A stretch of 64,000 nucleotides of DNA, from the NCBI GenBank assembly GCA_963210315.1, contig OY723306.1:62001-126000 (forward strand). The letters run 5' to 3'. Shown here in pieces: positions 21,954 to 35,700 of the stretch. The stretch's first letter is position 1, and every line of letters begins with the position of its first letter. This stretch comes from Rhynchopus euleeides. Lineage: Eukaryota > Euglenozoa > Diplonemea > Diplonemida > Diplonemidae. The translations under genes were made by a program, and so were the position numbers. The notes under the pieces are model-generated. The model was not told the DNA's origin, ran no database searches, and saw only the letters and a program-made list of their open reading frames with translations.

Positions 21954-24900
21954 AAGCCAAAAAATGATTTTACTTTGCTGATTGGGCAGCGTTTCTTGTC
22001 TTTTTTTTTGAAGTTGTGTGTGGAATAGGGAAAGACGTATGCCAAGGGAGGAGTGGTGCGGTCCAGATGAGAAGCGTGTGAAGGTTGACGCTGTATACCG
22101 CACAGCAGACCACCTCGTGTACACTCGCTCAGGAAGAGAGGGAGAAGGGGGAAGGGAAGGGGTAACATGACTAGGGCCGTGGTTTACGTCTGGACAGCAG
22201 TGTCCCTAACCATCATTGCCAGCGGCAACAGCGGACTGCGATGGCCTGGATAAAGAAAACTAGACAAAACTCAGCAGGAGACCCTTCGCCCTGAAGAGGA
22301 AGGAAGGAGAAAAAAAGGCAGGGGGGCCTGCCTCAACACATTACGAGACAAGGGCGAACACAGCCTTGCCAAGACAAGAGGGCAGGCAACCAACAGCCGC
22401 ACAAAGAAACAACTTCCCCCACAGCATCAGCATCGAACGGTGAACCCACGTTAGCAAAACCCGGGTCGGGTGGGGGGGTGAGGGGTGGATATGGGGATGA
22501 GAAAAGGGTGATCTTTGTTTGCGGGATGGGAAGGGGGGGCGCAAAACAGCTCAGGGTGGGCCTGACACTACTGGGGTGGGAGGTGGAGCAAAATAAGGAA
22601 ACAAAGGGGGTGGGGTGGGGTGGGGTAGCCCGTGAATGACGCAGCGCATGAACCGCGACGCGCACACACACACAGGGCGAGGCAGCAGGGGTGTTGGTGG
22701 GGGGAGGGGGGGGACGGGGCAATTTTTCTTGCGCAGTAGACCCCACCGAGAGGCCAACACAGCCCAACTCCCAAAAACTCATGACTTTGATACACAGACG
22801 CCGCGCAGCGCAGTGCGTTGCCCTCCAATACTTTTTTTGACATCGACGAACCCCGCCCAACCCCCCCCCCGCCCCCTCCGGCACACACAGAAATTGAGAC
22901 ACATTTTCGTTTTCACCTCTCCTCTCTCCTGACGCATCATCTGCACCATGCGCAAGCGGAGAAGGGACACGACCCGAATCAGGAAACTCAAGCCGACACA
23001 GCCGGCGTAACGAACAGCACCTCCCCCAAACCCCCCTACGCAGAGCTAAGCAGGCCGCCGCCTCAAGAGAATAACGGGCGGGGGAGCGGGAGAGGGGGTG
23101 CGGGGATGGGGTACAATATAGAACGCCGCAAGACAAACGGCAGCACCTCCCCCCTCCCCCCCCAAGGCTGGGACCTGAAAAGTCGGCAATTGCTGCCCCG
23201 AATAAACAGGGTTGGACGCGCAGGGGGGGGGGTTGGTGGTGGGGGGTGGGGGGACTGGAGGAAATGTCGCAAAGAGACCAGAACGTAGCGAGGTGTGGGA
23301 GGGGAGAGGGGGGGGGGGGACACCGTTGGGCGGTGGTGGTGGTGGGAGAGACAGGGATTGGGGACAGGGACTCCGGCCAACTCAAGGGAAAGATGGCCAG
23401 GCGGTAGCTCGGAGAGATGGGGAGGGGGGAGGGGAAGGGGGAGGGGGGGGACCCAAAAAAAAGGAAATTGGGTCACTCGCTCACTCACTGACCTGCACAC
23501 CGGCGGGGAAGCTTCGCCCCCACCATCCCCCCCCCCCCGATTTCGGCTATGCCGAACTATCGAAAAGAAAGGTTTTTTGTTGCCCCCCCCCCCCTAAACA
23601 AAGAACTTAGGGGCGCCACACTGAAAACGCCCTACACTATGGCAGGGTTGGGCTTGGGAGATGGGGGGGTGGGTTTTGTTTGGCTAACCTGTTGTTAGAG
23701 TGTCACGGCTTTCATCACGCAGTGGCAAGCCTGCTTGTGTGTTTGCAGATTTGTCGGACGAAAAAGCCTCACCTCCCAAGTTCCGGTTCCGAAGAATAAG
23801 GGTTCAACTTTTTTTTTCCCCCTTCGAAGAACAGCCTGGAGAAGAACAGAGTGAGAAGAGATGAGAGGGTGGGTGGGTGGGGGAGGGGAGGGGAGGGGAG
23901 GGGGGTTGCATTCGCTCCTCGGGTGTAGCCAGACAAGTGAGTCCCCGCACCCGAGGAAGTCAAAAAACAGATCGATCGTTTTGATTGCATGTGCGAAATG
24001 TTCGCCCCCACCTCCCATCCAACGCCTCAACACTCCAAACCCACGCACCTCCCGTTCACACACCACACCCATTCTCCAAGCAGCAAGCAGGTGCCTGTGG
24101 CAGCCCGTCACAGAGAGTTTTTTTCTTTGCGACAAAAGCTCACCACCGGGTCTTCACAAATTTGCAAACGCGCCAGGGGGGGCGGGGACGTCAAGGGGGA
24201 TGTCATGAAATTTGGGCGGGGGGGGAAGAGTATTCTCAGATGAATGCGGATATTTGTTTCGCCTTCTTTTTTTTGGCTTCTCTTCTTTTCTTTTTTTGGT
24301 TTTTCCCTTTAATTTTTTTCCCGGTGCCCCGACGGCACTGACTGCCCCCCACCCCCCCCCCCCCCACGACGTACAGACGGGGGGAGGGGGTGGCAAAAGG
24401 CAGTAACGCCAGTCGCCTCGCAACGGCACCTCCGCCTCCCGGGAAATGAGGGGGGGGGGGGGGGGCTCAACGCCCGCCATTCGCATAGCCCACACAGTAG
24501 CCCACACATTCTCCCGACTCCGGGACTATGGGTGGCAAGAGCCATCCCCCCCTCAAGCCCACACACAGGCGGATTCTCTGTTGTTGATTCCCTAATAATT
24601 TACTTTTCCGGATTTATATTTTCTCACCATCGCGCACATTGCCGGGTTGGCAATCATGGGATGGGGGGTGATGAACAACCTCTACGCCATGCCCCCTCCC
24701 CCCCCCCTCCAGTGTTGCTGCTCGCCTTTTCTGCTTGCCGTTTCTTCCCCCCTCAGCCCCGCATTTGAAAGAGTGAATAGTCTATAGAGTCAGCGGGGGA
24801 CGAGGGGGTGAGGAACGAGACGCAGTGTCCGTTCACAGCTGCTCCTGCCCGGGGGAAGGGGGGGCGGGGGGGGGCAATACGTTCACAACACCTCGACCAC

Positions 24901-25592
24901 CACCACCACCACCCCCCACCTCAACCACCGCCGCTCGGCCCACCAGCGCCCCGTATTCTTCTTGCGAGAACGGTCGGCGCTGGCGTGGGGCGGGGGAGGG
25001 GGGGGGGGGGAAGAGTAGGTTGTTGGGCGGGTACTAAGGTTGTTCGCCCCCCCCCCCCTCTCCACTTCGCTCTTCGTCACCATGTTTTGCCATATTTATT
25101 TCGTTCCCAACAAGCCAAGAAGTGGGTGGGGTTTGGGGGGGGGGGGGGGTAATTAGTGGGAGGTTTTGATATGTTTTTTTGTGTCCGGGAGGCTTGTGAA
25201 TTGAGCAACTATTTTTGTTGTGGTTGTGTGTCTGGCGCAGTGATGAGTGGGGGGTGGGGGGTGGGGGATGGGGGGGGTGATGGAAGGCTCTTGCCGAACG
25301 GTAGTTTGTGTCGAAGGCGGGCACACAGTGTGACATGTCCCCCGCCAAAAGGCTGGCCCCAGGTGTTTATTCCCCCTTTCCCATCCAGAAGCTATGGAAG
25401 ACGCCCCTCCCGTTTGAGAACAGAACCGCATATCGTAGTTTCTTACAAGAAAAAACTGAAAAACTAAGACATGTGTGGGGGGGGGGGTCGTGGGGGGGGG
25501 GGTACGGTGGGGATAACCGGGGAACTGCCGCCCCGCCCACCCCCACCCGACTCTCGAGACAGGGGATGTGGATTAAAGGGGGGTCACAGCTA
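21954..25592. other. Gene-free region rich in G/C homopolymer runs
   Basis: I looked for genes on both strands. The open frames present (for example minus 22333-23385) are Pro/Ser/His-rich translations of C and CA runs without domain features. Poly-G tracts of 8-14 bases recur every few hundred bases. Confidence 0.5.
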
Positions 25593-26226
25593 TTGTTTAC
25601 CTGGCTTCATGTAAATAGTAGATGTGCATGTAAATAATAGCTGTGAATAATATTCACTGTAAACAATGGGGGTCTTCGCTACAGGGTGATCGTCAGTGCA
25701 TTTTGGTGCATTTCCTGTTGAATTGGCTGAAAACTGACGAAGTTTGTCGAAGTTTGTCGACCAGCGAAGACCCCCAATACGTGTAAATGATTTTACACGC
25801 ACGTACTGTTTACATAGTTCAGCATTTTTTTTCGAAACCTGTGCGGAATCGCGATTTTCCACTTCCATTGTCCTTTTCGGACTCCGTGCGGATCGTAGTG
25901 GGGTCATTTTGGTGGTATCGGTGCCAAGATTCATCCATGAAATGTTGGTCTGATTCAGTGACTGGGAGGCAGCTAGCCCACCACACCACCCACCCAGGCG
26001 GGACCCCCTCACCGGGCTTTCCAAACCCGGTTCTTTTGAACGTTTGGAACCTGCGCGGATCCTGGTGGGGTCACTTTGGTGACAGAGGCACCAAGTCTCA
26101 CTCCTCAGAGCACCTTGGAAATATTTTTGAACCCCCCGAAAAATAAAATAATTGCACGTAAATAATAATCGGATGTAAACAATACATGTAAATAATTTTA
26201 TGTAAACAATACCTGTAGGTAAACAA
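25593..26226. mobile_element. MITE-like element with TTGTTTACC ends, TA flanks
   Basis: The left end TTGTTTACCT (after TA at 25591-25592) is matched by AGGTAAACAA before TA at 26227-26228. Several copies of TGTAAATAAT and TGTAAACAAT lie near both ends. The interior has no convincing coding frame. TA flanks suit a Tc1/mariner-type target duplication, but a two-base match in this context is weak evidence. Confidence 0.55.
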
Positions 26227-26228
26227 TA

Positions 26229-29200
26229 GTCGTGAGGGGGGTTTACAACAAGAACATAAAGCGATCTGCCCCTCCCCCTCAACTCACGGACATAAGGGCG
26301 TCGCACTTGGCACAGTTTGACTATGGTAACACACGCGAATATTGTCTGCCGCAACCTGTCTCAGGTTGCGGTTTAAAAAAAATAAAGGGAACTTTGGCAG
26401 CACACGTGTGGATATGCAGACCCAGGTGCGCACAAACATCTTCTTCATTCTCTTCGAGACAGAGCTGGTTGCTCCTATGGCTTCCCCATAAAATGCAATG
26501 GGGAGTGGGCGGCTTCAAGGTTCTTTTATTTCCAAGCCAACAAAGACAACTCAAACCTCGTTCTTTGCGCCGCAGAACTGTTCGGTGCGATGCCCCCCCC
26601 CCCCCCACCCAACCCAAAATAAAATTGGGCTCGCGAAAAACTCGGGCTATTCTGAATAAAAAAAATACATTCCAAATACACCACACCCATTGCAGACTGT
26701 TTTTCCCCCCTCTCGCCAAACCGCAATGCGGCAGAACCTGGGGTTTGTGGATGCTATGGCGGGACAGGGTGTGAGTGCGAAGTGCAGGGGGTGGGGTGGC
26801 GGGGGTGTGGTGGGGTGGGGTCCCCGTACTTGCAACAGAGCCACGCCTAATAACCTGCTGTGCAAATATAAAAGAAACAGGCGGTATCCCCTGGCACACT
26901 GTGTCAGGAATCTGCCACTTTGCTTTTTCCCATTTTTGCACGCAGCCGCCCTGCGCCACACTGATACAGCTTGGCGCAGGGAAGGGTCAAAAGGTCGCCC
27001 AATCAGCAACAATTCAAAAAAAACGTGGGCTGGATGACGAACAAATAAAATACAAACAACAACAAGGGAAACGTGGCAGGGTGTCGGGTGTGGGGGTACA
27101 AGCCGCTTCGACTTACTGGCACACCAAAGCCAGGCGGAACGGCGGACCCTGCACAGTCAAATTGACCTGGCAGGGGGGCGGGGGTATAGTTGTGTGTATG
27201 GAGGTAATATGCAGAATCAATCGATATGCGTATGGAGTACTGTATTTCTGGGGGGGGAGGGGGTGATCAGAAATACAAACAAACAGAAGCCTGCTTGGCG
27301 CGTGTATTGCAATTGCTTCGAACGCAGGCTCAGGGTGGGGGCTTTTTGTGGTGGTTTTTTTTGTTTGGCGATGATTCTCACACGATCGACAATCCGTTTG
27401 CCGTTTCGGCACCTCTTGTTCTCTCCACAGCAGGGGTATATTTTAACTATATTTTGCACTGCGCACTGCGCACACCAGGGTGTATTGATTTCATATTTTT
27501 TTGGAAAACGGGGCGACACCCGCCCCCACCGGGGATGCAGGCCGGGATGGTGCTCATTGTGCAGCACCACACAGACCAGCACACCGCGCGCGCGGGGGAG
27601 AACGCGCCGCGAGTTTCATTTGATTCGCCAAAGAACTAATAAACGGGGCCCAAGAAACAACCATGATCCGTCGGGCCTGTCGCAAGAAATCTGCATCCCC
27701 CTCATGGTGTGTGGTTGAAGGTTGAAACATTCGACATCTGCCCGCGGAAGCCCTCGAGGAGGCGTTGCTCGGGTGTGCCGTAGGCATTCGTTGGGGGGTG
27801 GGGGCAGTGCTGTCCTGAACGGGCCGAAGGTGTTGTCGCTCAACAACATCAACATCGGATGTTGCTTCAACAGCTTGGCGTATCACAAGACCAGAACCCT
27901 GCGCCAGGGTGATATACGATGTTGCCAAAGAAGATGCATTGGAATTGTGTGGATTTTTTTCCCCCTTTTTCGATTCATTCTTCGTTTTCTCGAAGCTGTG
28001 TCTGTACGCGCACCTTTCACGGGAAGTGCAATTTACGTGGTGCGGCGTAACCAGCAACGACTTTTTTTTGTTTCTCAGAATATTCCTTGGTGCATGGGTT
28101 TTTTGTTGTCGGACAACGAGTGTTGTTTGGTATATCGACAATCACCTCTTCTTTGGAGCATATTTTAGAGCCTTCATTTCCGGCTCGACGCCACAAATAT
28201 TTGCCGTGCGAAGACAGCTGCACCATGTGACACCATCTCACCCCCCACCCAACCACGATGCTGCAGCATGGCGCTGTTGAAAAGGGCAAAGAAAACCAAA
28301 ACGGGTTCTGTAATGCGCATCGGCTACAGCAGCACACCACATGCCGGGGGGGGGGGTCGGGGGCACTGTTGTTTCACAGCTTTTTGAATCCCATTTTTGG
28401 CACTGGGCGGTTGAGACTGGGGGGGGGGGGGGTCGGGTGGCGATTAGGAAAATCGAAAGAGGCGTCCTCCGTAGAGCCCAACCAATCCACACCATAACCC
28501 TCGAAAGATATATACCCGGGAAGGCGGGAGTGAGGGGGGGAGGGGGGGGGGCAGAACATAGATCAGGGAAGTTTTAACGATGTGGACAGGGGGGGGGGTG
28601 AGGGACTACGCACACAGCAATTTTTTTTGCGAGGGGTGGTGGGGGGGGGAATGGAAAGGTGGGGTGGGGGGGGGGTCTGTATTTGTGTGTGGAAACAAGG
28701 AAGGGAGGAAGGAAAAGAAGGGAGGGATGGGGTGGAGACGGGGGGGGGGGGGGGGCAGAGAGAGATGGGAAGCGGGCTGTTCAAGGCTTGTATATACGAC
28801 ACCCACCACCCCCTTGCACCGCCCGCACACCACCACGAGCACCTCGCTGATTCGATCAAGAGATGAAAGCAGTGCAGTGTGGATGCATCAAATGAACTGA
28901 CGCCGCACACACACACACCATCTTGGCTTGTAGAAGAGAACCGGATGGCCTGCATGCACTCAGCTCAGGGATTGTGTGTTGTGGCATGTCACTGTGAGAG
29001 CGTAACGACGACTCTCGACATAGAACAGTGTGCGTCTGTCTGGATGTCTGAACATTTGTCTGGGGGTAGGGGTGGGGATATGAGGCATTTTTTTTGGTTG
29101 AGAATCTGGGAGATGGAGAATACGAAAGGCAGGGGGGGGGGGGAGGGAGGGGTGATGAAGGCTTTTGTTGTGGAGAGTGGATGTCAAAAAAAACTCGGAC

Positions 29201-29788
29201 AAAAAAAAAGACAATTTTTAATTCAAAATGTTCTTCTGCGCTGCGCGTGTCTGTGCATTGATCAGGGTTTGAGGGAATGGGCGTGTGTGTGTGTGGCGGG
29301 CGGCAAAAAAAACAAAGACAGCAATCAGAAAGAAACGCCCAATATACATGATATGCACTCATCTCTGTGTATGTGTGCGCGTGCCTTCAGTATGACACCC
29401 ACCGAAGGGCGGCTATCAACACGACAGGGTGGTTCTCTCTTCAAAGGCACGAGACAAGCAAGCCTCCTGCAAGGCCATGAGACTGGCACGGTGTTAGAGA
29501 CATATTTCACCACTCCCGCAACGTGCTTTCCAGACGCCATCCAGGCCATGCCAAACTGAAATTTGCGGCCAGGATAAGATCGGGAACCCGTGATGTACCA
29601 CCCGGGGGGGCGGAGCGGTGTGCACTGAGTTCAGCACACACTGCAAATCAACGGCCCGAGCTCAGGCTGAGCGTCACTCAGGGGCAGGTGGGGGTGGGTG
29701 CGGGGAGAGGTGGGAGAGAGGTAGAGGGGGGGGGGGGGGGCGAGACAGAACCGGCAGATGCCAGGAAGGGCTGCTGCAGGGGCGATGA
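26229..29788. other. Gene-free region downstream of the giant gene
   Basis: G/C runs and mixed sequence with no supported gene, RNA gene or transposon end. Short frames here lack domain features. Confidence 0.45.
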
Positions 29789-32700
29789 TCACAGCTCGTC
29801 GTCATCGCTCAGCTTGGTGGAATTCTTCGGCGACATCTCGTTGCCCATGAGCGATGCCCCAGCTTCCCCGTCCTCAGGGTACTTGTCAGGGTGCTGTGTG
29901 AGGGTGTATTGTGGCGTGCGAATCGATCGTAGACAAAGGTGGGCAGGTTGATCTACGTCAGAAGGCGAAGTGCATCGACAATCCCCCGAACAGGCAAGAC
30001 TCAGCAAGACGGCATGTGGGGCGAGTCTGGGGTGTGGAGGGCAGGTAACATACCCCGAAAGCGTCGTCGTCGTCATCAACCTGTGCCTCGAACTGCTTGT
30101 TCCACTTGTTGTCGTCGGCTTTTGTTGCAGCCTGCTTCTGCTTCCAGCGGAACAGCAGGAAGGCCAGCAGCAGGCAGCAGCACAGCAGCAGCAGCAGCAG
30201 GATCCACCACCAGCACTCCCAGAACCCGCAGTCATCGTCACCAGGTGGCGCACCGCGGAAGTTGTCGTACAGGGTCAGTGTCGTGGTGTTTGTCACACCG
30301 CCACCACCACCAGTGCCCACGTTGATGCACAGCCCAATCATCTTGTCGTACACGCACTCTGCCTCGCGCGCACACGTCAGAGGGTCCGTCACCACGGCGC
30401 ACACCACCCCGGTGCACACCGCAGCCGCCTGCTGCCCCTCCGGGCCCTCCTGCGGGGCCTTGCAGCGGCACACCCAGTCATTCTCTGTCTCCACCGAGGG
30501 GTCGTGGCACTCCTGCCCGGCCTGCGCGCACAGCCCCTTCTCGCACGTCGGGCAGTCCGCCGTGCACTCGTTGATCCCGCACGTCGCCGGGCCCATCAGC
30601 CCGTTCACACCGGTCTGCGGCGCCACACACGTGCACATCCACGTCCCGTCCTTTGCCACGTCAGTGTCGATGCACGTCTGCTCCACGTTGGTGCACACGG
30701 CCAGAACGTCGGGGTCCCCGCACTCGCCCACGAACTTGCATACTGCCGGCGCGCCGAGTGCATGCCCCGTCGCGGGTGACGGGCACCTGCAGATCCAGTC
30801 ATCTTTGGACTTCGACGTTGTGTCGGGGTCGTAGCACTGTGCGGAGTGGAGTGGAGTGGAGTGGAGTGGAGTGGACTTCTGTTCGATGCCGGCCCGCCAA
30901 TCCAACATTGCCAACAATGCGATGTAATGTGTTGTTCGTGGGTGGACTTTGAAAGCCCCGCCTTGATATCCTGTTGGATTAACCCTCATGACAAAACACA
31001 TCCCTCAATCAACTCACGATGTGATGTGATGTGATGTGATGTGATGTGATGTGAGGGCAAGAGCCCTGCATACCATCTGCCCCGCCTTGTGGCACATCTT
31101 CAGGTTGCTCTCAACCGCGCACTCGTCCACCAGGCACGCTGCCGCGTGGCGCAGTGCAGACCCTGTCGTCGGACGCCTGCACTGGCACGTCCAGTCGTTC
31201 AGGGCCGCATCGCTCGTGTCCGGGTCGACGCAGTCCTGCCCCTCCGCCGTGCACGTCGCCTCCACCTTGCTGTCCAGGCACTCGTCCAGCACGCACACGG
31301 CGCGCGCAGCTGTGGTGCTACCCAGGGCCGGCGCCACGCACTCGCACTTCCAGTCACCCGTCTTCTCGCCCGACGGGTCGACGCACAGCTGCCCCTCGCA
31401 CGCGTACCCGTGCCCGTCGCCCTTCCTGGCGCACGTCGTGCACACCGCAGAGCACTCGTCGATCACGCATGTCGCAGCCTGCATGGACCCAGCCGCCTTC
31501 TCCACAAACGGCGCCATGCACTTGCACTCCCAGGTGTCCGGCAGCTCCGGGTCCTCATCGTAGCAGTACTGCCCGTCGGGGCAGGCCTGCCTGTTCTTCT
31601 CGTCGTTGCACTCGTCCTTGTCCTCACGCTCTGTTGTGTGTTTTGTGTGGTGTGTTGGGTACCGGAGCAGGCACGGGCAGTGGCTGGCAGATGGGCAAAT
31701 GCGTCAGTTGTACATACCGCAGTCTGCGGGCGCACCGTTCTTCGAACCGAACCCAGAAAGGCACTGGCACTCCCAGTCTCCCAGCGACGTTGCCGACGTG
31801 TTCCTGTCGACACATGCCTGCCCGGCGTCGAAGCACACGGTGGACGTCTTGCACTCGTCGATGTCTGTAAGTGTAAGTGTAAGTGTAAGTGTTGCTTGTA
31901 AACTCAGTCTCCGTGTGATCTGTGCAATGTAGAATGTAGAACCCCACCCACCAGCTGTAGCATGCAGAGCGGGGGCGGGTACAGGGGCAACATACTGCAC
32001 GAAGCAGGCCCGTAGATGTGCTTCTCCTCGGACGTGGTGCAGCGGCACTCCCAGTCACCCAGCACAGCCGGCGAGTTGTTCGGGTCCACACAGATCTGCC
32101 CTGCCTCCTCGCAGATGTTCGTGTGCACCGGGATGGCGGCGCCTGCCGGCGGCGGTGTCCGCTCGCTCGTGCACGTCTGCTGCTGGTTGATGGAGGCCAC
32201 GCAGGACGCACGCTGCCTGTTGTAAGGGGTGTCAGCCACAACGCACCAGTCGCCCTCGGGTGCGTGCGTCGGGTTGCAGCACCCCGTGGTGCACTCCTCC
32301 GACACACCCGGCCCGTTCCCGTCGAGGTCCTTCAGGAGCCACCCGCACGCGCACTCGCACTCCTTCACCGTGTACCGCTTGAAGTGCTGGCACTTGCGGG
32401 CGCTTGTCAGCGTCACCGCCGCGCACTCGTCCACGTTGCAGCTCTCCACCGCATGCCCGACCGCCGCGGCCGTCGCCGGGGCGGCGCACATGCACACCCA
32501 GTCGCGCAGGCTTGTCGCATCCGTGTTCGGGTCGACACACCGCTGCCCCGCGGCTGTGCACGCGTTCGTGTCCTCCACGTTCGTGCGCGCGCACGTGGCG
32601 CAGATGTCGTCACACTCGTTCACCACGCACGACGCGGGGCCGCGCACGCCCGCCTCCCCGCGGAACGGGGGCGCGCACGCGCACTTGAAGTCGCCCTCGG

Positions 32701-35700
32701 ACGTGAGGTCGTCGCCGGGCAGGCACATCTGCCCCGCGTCGGTGCACACGCGCCGCTTCGACTCGTCCGCGCACCCGCTCTCGTACTCGCACGTCGCAAT
32801 GCCGGCGTACATCATGCCCTTGCTCGGCGGCGGGCAGCTGCACGTCCAGTCGTTCTTGCTCGCCTCGGCCGTGTTCTCGTCCTTGCAGATCTGCCCGGCA
32901 CGTGTGCACGTCTCCCCGTACACGTTGCACTCGTCCACCACACACGTCGCCTGCCCTGCAACCGCCTCGCCCGCAGCAGGCTCCACGCACTGGCAGACCC
33001 AGTCCCCACGCGACTTCACGTCCGTGTCCCTGTCCACGCACACCTGCCCCTTCGCCTGGCACGTCACGGCATTCAGCGCGCACTCGTCCACCATGCACTC
33101 CGCCACGTGCGCCGCCGCCTCCCCGGTCCCCTCCTCGCACACGCACGACCAGTCCCCGCGGCTGTCCGGCGACCTGTCGTGGTCCACGCACCGCTGCCCG
33201 GCAGCAGTGCACGTGTGTGTCGACCCGCGCTGCGCGCACGTCGTGCAGGTCGCCACGCACTCGTCCAGGATGCACACGGCCGCCGCCGCCGACGCCTCGC
33301 CCGTCATGGGCGACACGCACTTGCACCCCCACGTCTGCTTCTCCGCGTCCTCCACGCACATCTGGTGCGCCCCGCACTTGGCCGAGTGCTCCTGGCACAG
33401 CGTCTGCGTCTTGCACGACGCCGCCGGGGCCCCCACCATAGGCTCCCCCACGCCGTCCGCGCACTGGCACACCCAGTTCCCGAGCTTCGACTCCACCCCC
33501 TGCTGCGGGTCCAGGCATGTCTGCCCCTTCGTGGCGCACACCTCGTCCCCGTTCACCCCGTTCGGGCTCCACACCTCGGGCGCCGAGCACTCGTCCACCG
33601 TGCACACCGACGCCTCGCGGTGCCCGGGCGTCCCGGTGTACGGGTACATGCAGTCGCAGATCCAGTCACCCATGGTCGACATGTCCGGGTCCACGCAGTG
33701 CTGCACCGGCTTCCCGTCCACGTCGGTCACCGCTGCGCACGTCGCCCGGTTCGACTGGAACGAGCACTCGTTCACCGTGCACTTCGCAGCAGCGCCCACC
33801 TGCTCCCCCTCGGCAGGCAGCACGCACACGCACTTCCAGTCCTCCGTGCTGGACGCGCTCGTGTCGGGGTCCACACACTCCTGCTCCGCCGCCACGCATG
33901 CGTGCGTCTGCGACCCCAGCGGTGTCGCGCACGACGAGCACGTCGCCCGGCACTCGTCCAGCATGCACGCCGCCGGCCCGCCCTGCTTCGCCACGCCCGT
34001 CTGCGGCGCCACGCAGCGGCACTCCCAGTTGTCCTCCACCTGCACGTCCGGGTCGAAGCACGACTGCCCGGCCTTGCTGCACACTGCCGCGTTTTCAGCC
34101 TTTTCGCAGTCACCGACGTACGTGCACACCGCCGCCTCCGCCACAGCCGACCCCGTCGCAGGCGACGGGCAACGGCACTCCCAGTCGCCGCGCGAGTCAG
34201 CCGCCGTGTTCGTGTCGTGGCATGTCTGCCCGACCGCCGTGCACGTCTTGTCCATCCGGATGCACTCGTCGTACACGCACATCGCCGCCCCACCCAGCTT
34301 CCTCCCCACCTGCGGGGAGTGGCACACGCACTCCCAGTCGTTCAGGGATTCCGGCGACAGGACTGGGTCGTGGCACACCTGCTCCGACGCAGTGCACACG
34401 CGCCCCGCCTCCCCGTCGCACTCGTTCAGCGTGCACGTCGCCACCGCCGCCACCGCAAACGAGTCCGAATCCTTGCACTTGCAGCGCCAGTCCCCCTTCC
34501 CGATGGACGGGTTCGTGCTCCCCTCCACGCACTCCTGCCCCGCCTTCTTGCACACGTTCCCGCTCCCGTGGTCTGCGCACGTCTCGCACTGCGTCGTGCA
34601 CTCGTCCAGGATGCACACCGCGGTGGCGCCGACCACGTCGGCCCCCTGCAGCGGCGCGATGCACCTGCACGTCCCCTCCGCCGCAATGTTCCCCTCGGCC
34701 GGCACACAGGCCTGCCCGTGTGCCGTGCACTTCTCGCCGTTCTTCACGCACCACGACGTGGGCGGCAGCAGGCACTTCGCCACGCCCCCCACCTTCATCT
34801 GCGGCACCTCCCCCGGCTTCGTCACACACTTGCACCGCCAGTCATCGCGGCTCAGCGCATCCGTGTTCGGGTCCTCGCACTCCTGCCCGGCGGCCGTGCA
34901 CACGCTCGCCACCTCTGAGGTCTGGCACTCGTCCAGCAGGCACGACGCCACGTGCCCCGTCGCCTTCCCGATTGACGGCGGCGGGCACACGCACTGCCAG
35001 TTCCCGAGCCCGCCCACGGCGCGCGTGTCCGCATCCACGCACGTCTGCTTCGCCGCCCCGCACAGCAGCGCCAGACGCCCGTTGTTCGCCAGGCACTCGT
35101 CCACCCGGCACTCGGCCGCCGCGGCCAAAGCCTCCCCGACCTGGTCCGCGGGGCACACGCACTTCCAGTCCCGCAGGCTCGACGGCGACGTCGACCCCTC
35201 TGCGCAGCGCTGCCCGGCATCCTCGCACACGTTCCCGAACCCGACGTCCGCGCACGACGGGCACTCCTCCGCGCACTCGTCCAGGTGGCACACGGCAGGG
35301 CCGCCGGCAACCGCCTCGCCCCTCGCCGGGTCCACGCAGCGGCACACCCAGTTCCCGTCCACCTTCACGTCCGGGTCGTAGCACGCCTGCCCCAGCTGCG
35401 TGCACACGTCCGCCACCCCCGGGCGCTCGCACTCCCCGACGTACGTGCACGTCGCGACTCCCGCGATCGACGACCCCTGCGCGGGGGCCACGCAATCGCA
35501 CTTCCAGTCCCCTTCCGTCTGCGTGTTCGGGTCGACGCACTTCTGCCCCACCTTCGTGCACTTATCCCCGTGCGTCTGGCACTCGTCGACCAGGCACACG
35601 GCCAGACCACCCCGGTGCACCTCCCCGCTCTTCGGGGCCTTGCACGCGCACCGCCAGTCCCCGGTGCTTGCAACACGCGTGTCCGGGTCGAGGCACGTCT

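Noticed and set aside
22333..23385. 350-residue minus-strand open frame
   Set aside because: Translation of C/CA runs (Pro, Ser, His) with no domain, splice pattern or start context.
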